18,089 nucleotides of DNA from SIAF01 sp046152955 (GTDB lineage Bacteria; Planctomycetota; Planctomycetia; Planctomycetales; Planctomycetaceae). The DNA is taken from positions 1-18,089 of the forward strand of contig JBJXGA010000256.1 in NCBI GenBank assembly GCA_046152955.1, written 5' to 3'. Under the pieces are notes generated by a model. That model worked only from the letters and a program-made list of their open reading frames with translations, made no database searches and was not told the origin of the DNA. Numbering within the stretch: position 1 is the stretch's first letter; each line of letters starts with the position of its first letter. Positions 15,394-18,089 of the stretch are shown here, in pieces. Both the position numbers and the translations under genes were made by a program.

Positions 15394-17730
15394 TCACTTG
15401 CCCCTGGGCAAGCGTCCTGGCACCTGCAATGCGGTCACTTTCACTTTGGCAGTTCCCCGATTGTTGTGATACGCCCCCAGCGCATCGTTCACGAACAGAT
15501 ACAGCCGGCCCGATCGCCGGGCCTCGAAGACGCACCCCTGGCCGATGGAAATCGTGTCATCGAACTCCGGACCGATCGCCCCCAGCAGTTTGAACCATGG
15601 CTCCTTGGGATTGCGGCGCGACAACCCCGCCAGCCGCAACGCGACATGCGGCGGGTCGATGAATCCCTCGGCATTCGCGGGGATCGTGGCGTCACGCCAC
15701 GGCTTCTCCGGGTCGCCTTCCACCGGAATCTCCTGCACCTGAATCTGATACCAGCCCCCTTGTTGCACCCAGGCCTGGGTGGAGAAATACGGCACTCTTG
15801 AGTCAAACGTGAATTCCTGGACGTCCCCCGTATGAAACGGCGGCCGCGCCAGATCCGGTTGCGGATTGTGGAAGAACATCGGCGCCAACCACCGCCACAG
15901 CAGAAACGCGAGCAACAACAGGGAGCTGACGAAGACCAGCTTCGGGACGATGAATCGGTAAAACCAATTCGCAAACAGGTCCGTCCGCAGGTTCTCTCGA
16001 ATCGCCGCCGGCCGCCAGCGGGGAGGCTGGGCGGGGGTGGAGCTCTTGCCCGGCGGCCCCTTCAACGTCGCCAGCCAGGCGTCGCCAAACCGGCGGCGGA
16101 CTTTGGCGACGAGTCGCCCCCTGACCACCCAGATGACGACAAACGACACGAGCAGGCCAAACACCGCCGGGGGATGTTTCGCCAGCGCGGCCAGTCCGGG
16201 ATCGAGATAATCGGGAACCACCCAGGCGGCCAGATCGAGCAGCGGGCGGTACACCACGTAGAATCCGTACTGGAGCCTGCCCCACGCTGCAACATCGGCT
16301 TCCATCGGCTCTTGACCGCTGTAATGCGACGCCAGAAAAATCGCAATCATCCCCCACAGGATCATCATGCCATACTGCACGCGGGAGTACCAAATGGCGT
16401 CGTCGCCATATTTTTGCAGTCGCATTCGTTCGTCGGGATTCTGTTCCTGGCGTGGGATGGGCGCCACGGCGGTCGGGTCGATGTCGTAGTCTTTGGGAAT
16501 TCCGGTGGGAGCATAGTTGTCGGTCCGCGTCCCAATCCGGCACAGGACACTGCTGTGAATTGTCGGTTTCCGGATTCCCGCAGTAGCGCACAAAGTCGCC
16601 AGATCGCGCGGCCGATAGCGATAGATGACCCCCACTCCCGATCGAGAATCGTGCATCTTCCCCAGGGGATCCGCCTCCTGGAGATAGGACTGCCGCAGGA
16701 CGTCGTCAAATACCAGTCCGCACCGTGCGGCATGGTCTATCATCCAATTCAGTGAGACGTGCGCCAGCTTGTCTTGCGGATAACCCCCACCCACGTCGGC
16801 ATGCATCCCGGGAAACCAGGTCTGCACCACCGTCTGCGATGCCTGCAACGTCCGCAGCACCTGTTGCTTGGTCTCGTCGAGTCGGGCTCCAAACGCGCGA
16901 CACCCGTCCGCCCTGGGAATCGGACGTTCCTGACAGTCCCCTACCCAATCGAACGGCGTGTTTTCGATCCAGAGTTTCGGATGGAACGTGTGTCGCTCGT
17001 CGTCGATCGACAGCGCATGGCGCGCGTGGCAGATCAAGGGATGCAGATCGTTCTCGATCACTTCCCCCTGCTGCTTGAGCCGCAGCGGGAAAAGCTTGAA
17101 GTACGCGTCCGCCAGTTCATCGATCGGCAGGCCATACGCTTCGACGGTATCCCACACCCCCACGAAATGCAGCGGAAACCAACCCGGCTCACCCGCCACA
17201 TTGCTGGAGTCGATCAGCCCGTAATCCCGGCGAAACTTCTCGGGAAGGCCGTCGGATGGATTCCACACCTTGCGCTTTTTGTAGGCGGCAACCGCCTGCC
17301 TCGCCAATCGGGCGATCGCTTCGTCCCCCACCTGATCCTGCGGCAGCGATTGGCCATTCTCGCGCGGCCGGGCGATCCCGCAGTAGTACAGCAGATTGGC
17401 AATCACCCGCACCGTGAACGCGCCGCGACTGAAACCAAACAGATAGATTTCGTCTCCCGGATCGTAATTGCGGAGAATGTGGGCGTAGAGACTGGTCACG
17501 TTCCGTTCCAGACCATACCCCGTGGCGCCGGCGGCGAGCTTCAGGAATTTGAATTCTTCGGTTCCCACGCCGTCGTCATAAAAGACGCGCTGCTCGCCTT
17601 GCGTCGAATCCGCCGGGTCGCCGCCGGCCGGAAGCCGCCGGACCGCCTCGTACAGCCGCCAGACGTTGGTTCCGTTGAGCTTGTTCCCGGCATTGCCCGT
17701 GCCGTCGGAGCAGAGGACGAGTCGTTTCAT
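15394..17730 (-). CDS. DUF2235 alpha/beta-hydrolase-like membrane protein
   Basis: This 778-residue protein carries a DUF2235 domain, the fold that includes type VI phospholipase effectors of the Tle1 group. It begins MKRLVLCSDGTGNAGNKLNG, the standard start of the family. The nucleophile elbow is GFSRG with Ser101. FVGVWDTVEAYG (Asp194) and GMHADVGGGYP (His310) provide the probable remaining catalytic residues. Residues 450-620 hold hydrophobic segments likely to cross the membrane: GMMILWGMIAIFLA, FGLLVSFVVIWVV and LVFVSSLLLLAFLLW. A C-terminal domain of about 150 residues follows, which I do not recognise. GGAGG lies ten bases before the ATG at 17730. No type VI genes or immunity candidate are nearby, so an effector role is not supported; a membrane-bound lipase or esterase is an alternative. 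Confidence 0.9.
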   Translation of the reverse strand: MKRLVLCSDGTGNAGNKLNGTNVWRLYEAVRRLPAGGDPADSTQGEQRVFYDDGVGTEEFKFLKLAAGATGYGLERNVTSLYAHILRNYDPGDEIYLFGFSRGAFTVRVIANLLYYCGIARPRENGQSLPQDQVGDEAIARLARQAVAAYKKRKVWNPSDGLPEKFRRDYGLIDSSNVAGEPGWFPLHFVGVWDTVEAYGLPIDELADAYFKLFPLRLKQQGEVIENDLHPLICHARHALSIDDERHTFHPKLWIENTPFDWVGDCQERPIPRADGCRAFGARLDETKQQVLRTLQASQTVVQTWFPGMHADVGGGYPQDKLAHVSLNWMIDHAARCGLVFDDVLRQSYLQEADPLGKMHDSRSGVGVIYRYRPRDLATLCATAGIRKPTIHSSVLCRIGTRTDNYAPTGIPKDYDIDPTAVAPIPRQEQNPDERMRLQKYGDDAIWYSRVQYGMMILWGMIAIFLASHYSGQEPMEADVAAWGRLQYGFYVVYRPLLDLAAWVVPDYLDPGLAALAKHPPAVFGLLVSFVVIWVVRGRLVAKVRRRFGDAWLATLKGPPGKSSTPAQPPRWRPAAIRENLRTDLFANWFYRFIVPKLVFVSSLLLLAFLLWRWLAPMFFHNPQPDLARPPFHTGDVQEFTFDSRVPYFSTQAWVQQGGWYQIQVQEIPVEGDPEKPWRDATIPANAEGFIDPPHVALRLAGLSRRNPKEPWFKLLGAIGPEFDDTISIGQGCVFEARRSGRLYLFVNDALGAYHNNRGTAKVKVTALQVPGRLPRGK

Positions 17731-17866
17731 CAGTCGCGAGCCTCCAGCGAGGAGATGAGAAACCGATCAATCGTCCGAATTGTAATCGGCAGACGCGGCA
17801 AAACGCCAATGCGGAGCGGCATCTCTCCTGGCAGTCGCAGCGATCCACCAGGCGGCGCCGGCCCGC

Positions 17867-18089
17867 TCAGCGATCCGCGGCGGTGGGGAGCCGGCCAAAC
17901 AGCATCCGACCGGCGCTGGCCTGCAGCACGCTTTTGACGACGATTTCGGTATCGCGGCCGATGCATCCGGCGCCATCCTCGCAGACCACCATCGTCCCGT
18001 CGTCGAGATATCCCACTCCCTGGCCGGGGGTCTCTCCCGCCTTGATGATCTTGATCGTCAGCCGCTCGCCGGGCAAATGTCGCGGCTTG
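17867..18089 (-). CDS. PIN/TRAM domain protein, C-terminal end (partial)
   Basis: The frame enters from the right edge and ends at 17867, so the N-terminal PIN nuclease domain lies outside the window. The visible part is a TRAM domain: LPGERLTIKIIKAGE, QGVGYLDDGTMVV, IGRDTEIVVKSVLQ and SAGRMLFGRL. This matches the end of YacL-type PIN/TRAM proteins, in which TRAM probably binds RNA. A TTG at 18076 is inside the domain and is not the real start. The DUF2235 gene begins 136 bp downstream on the same strand. Confidence 0.88.
   Translation of the reverse strand, partial: KPRHLPGERLTIKIIKAGETPGQGVGYLDDGTMVVCEDGAGCIGRDTEIVVKSVLQASAGRMLFGRLPTAADR

Noticed and set aside
15394..17730. Type VI secretion effector module
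   Set aside because: There is no VgrG, PAAR, Hcp or immunity gene nearby, and the protein has several internal hydrophobic segments.

Overview
The window looks like chromosomal DNA from a planctomycete. The GC content is high. There is a Tat-exported DUF1501 protein, a PIN/TRAM protein end, a PhyH-type dioxygenase, an XRE regulator with a C-terminal domain I associate with this phylum, and intergenic DNA full of short palindromic repeats. The phylum is inferred from gene content; no rRNA marker is present.

Left part (1-3583): a possible gene start runs off the left edge. A repeat-rich spacer follows, then a VOC/PhnB-like gene. On the minus strand are an intact DUF2442 gene, a decayed DUF4160 partner and an XRE regulator whose promoter overlaps a palindrome. 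A doubtful small ORF diverges from the regulator. About 0.9 kb without a convincing gene then holds a cluster of 12-bp repeats, four REP-like hairpins (two forward, two reverse) and a second hairpin repeat family.

Middle (3584-13119): plus-strand genes queF (queuosine precursor reductase), a PhyH-family Fe(II)/2-oxoglutarate oxygenase, a DUF1501 protein, an exported seven-bladed WD40 protein, recA, an exported HtrA-like protease with two PDZ domains, and alaS. recA has two candidate overlapping promoters and a perfect palindrome on the second -10, which is a candidate SOS operator.

Right part (13224-18089): minus-strand genes. They are a small conserved-looking protein of unknown function, a DapA/NanA-family lyase with an unusual C-terminal helix resembling bacterial microcompartment encapsulation peptides, a large DUF2235 alpha/beta-hydrolase-like membrane protein, and the C-terminal end of a PIN/TRAM protein cut by the window edge. 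The spacer at 14801-15393 carries more repeats, including a third copy of the family seen at 3459-3573.

Most genes are housekeeping or solitary accessory genes, not one pathway. The best leads are the lyase tail (possible recruitment to a microcompartment encoded elsewhere), the REP-like cluster with compensatory stem changes, the related palindromes at the XRE and recA promoters, and the decaying DUF4160/DUF2442 pair.
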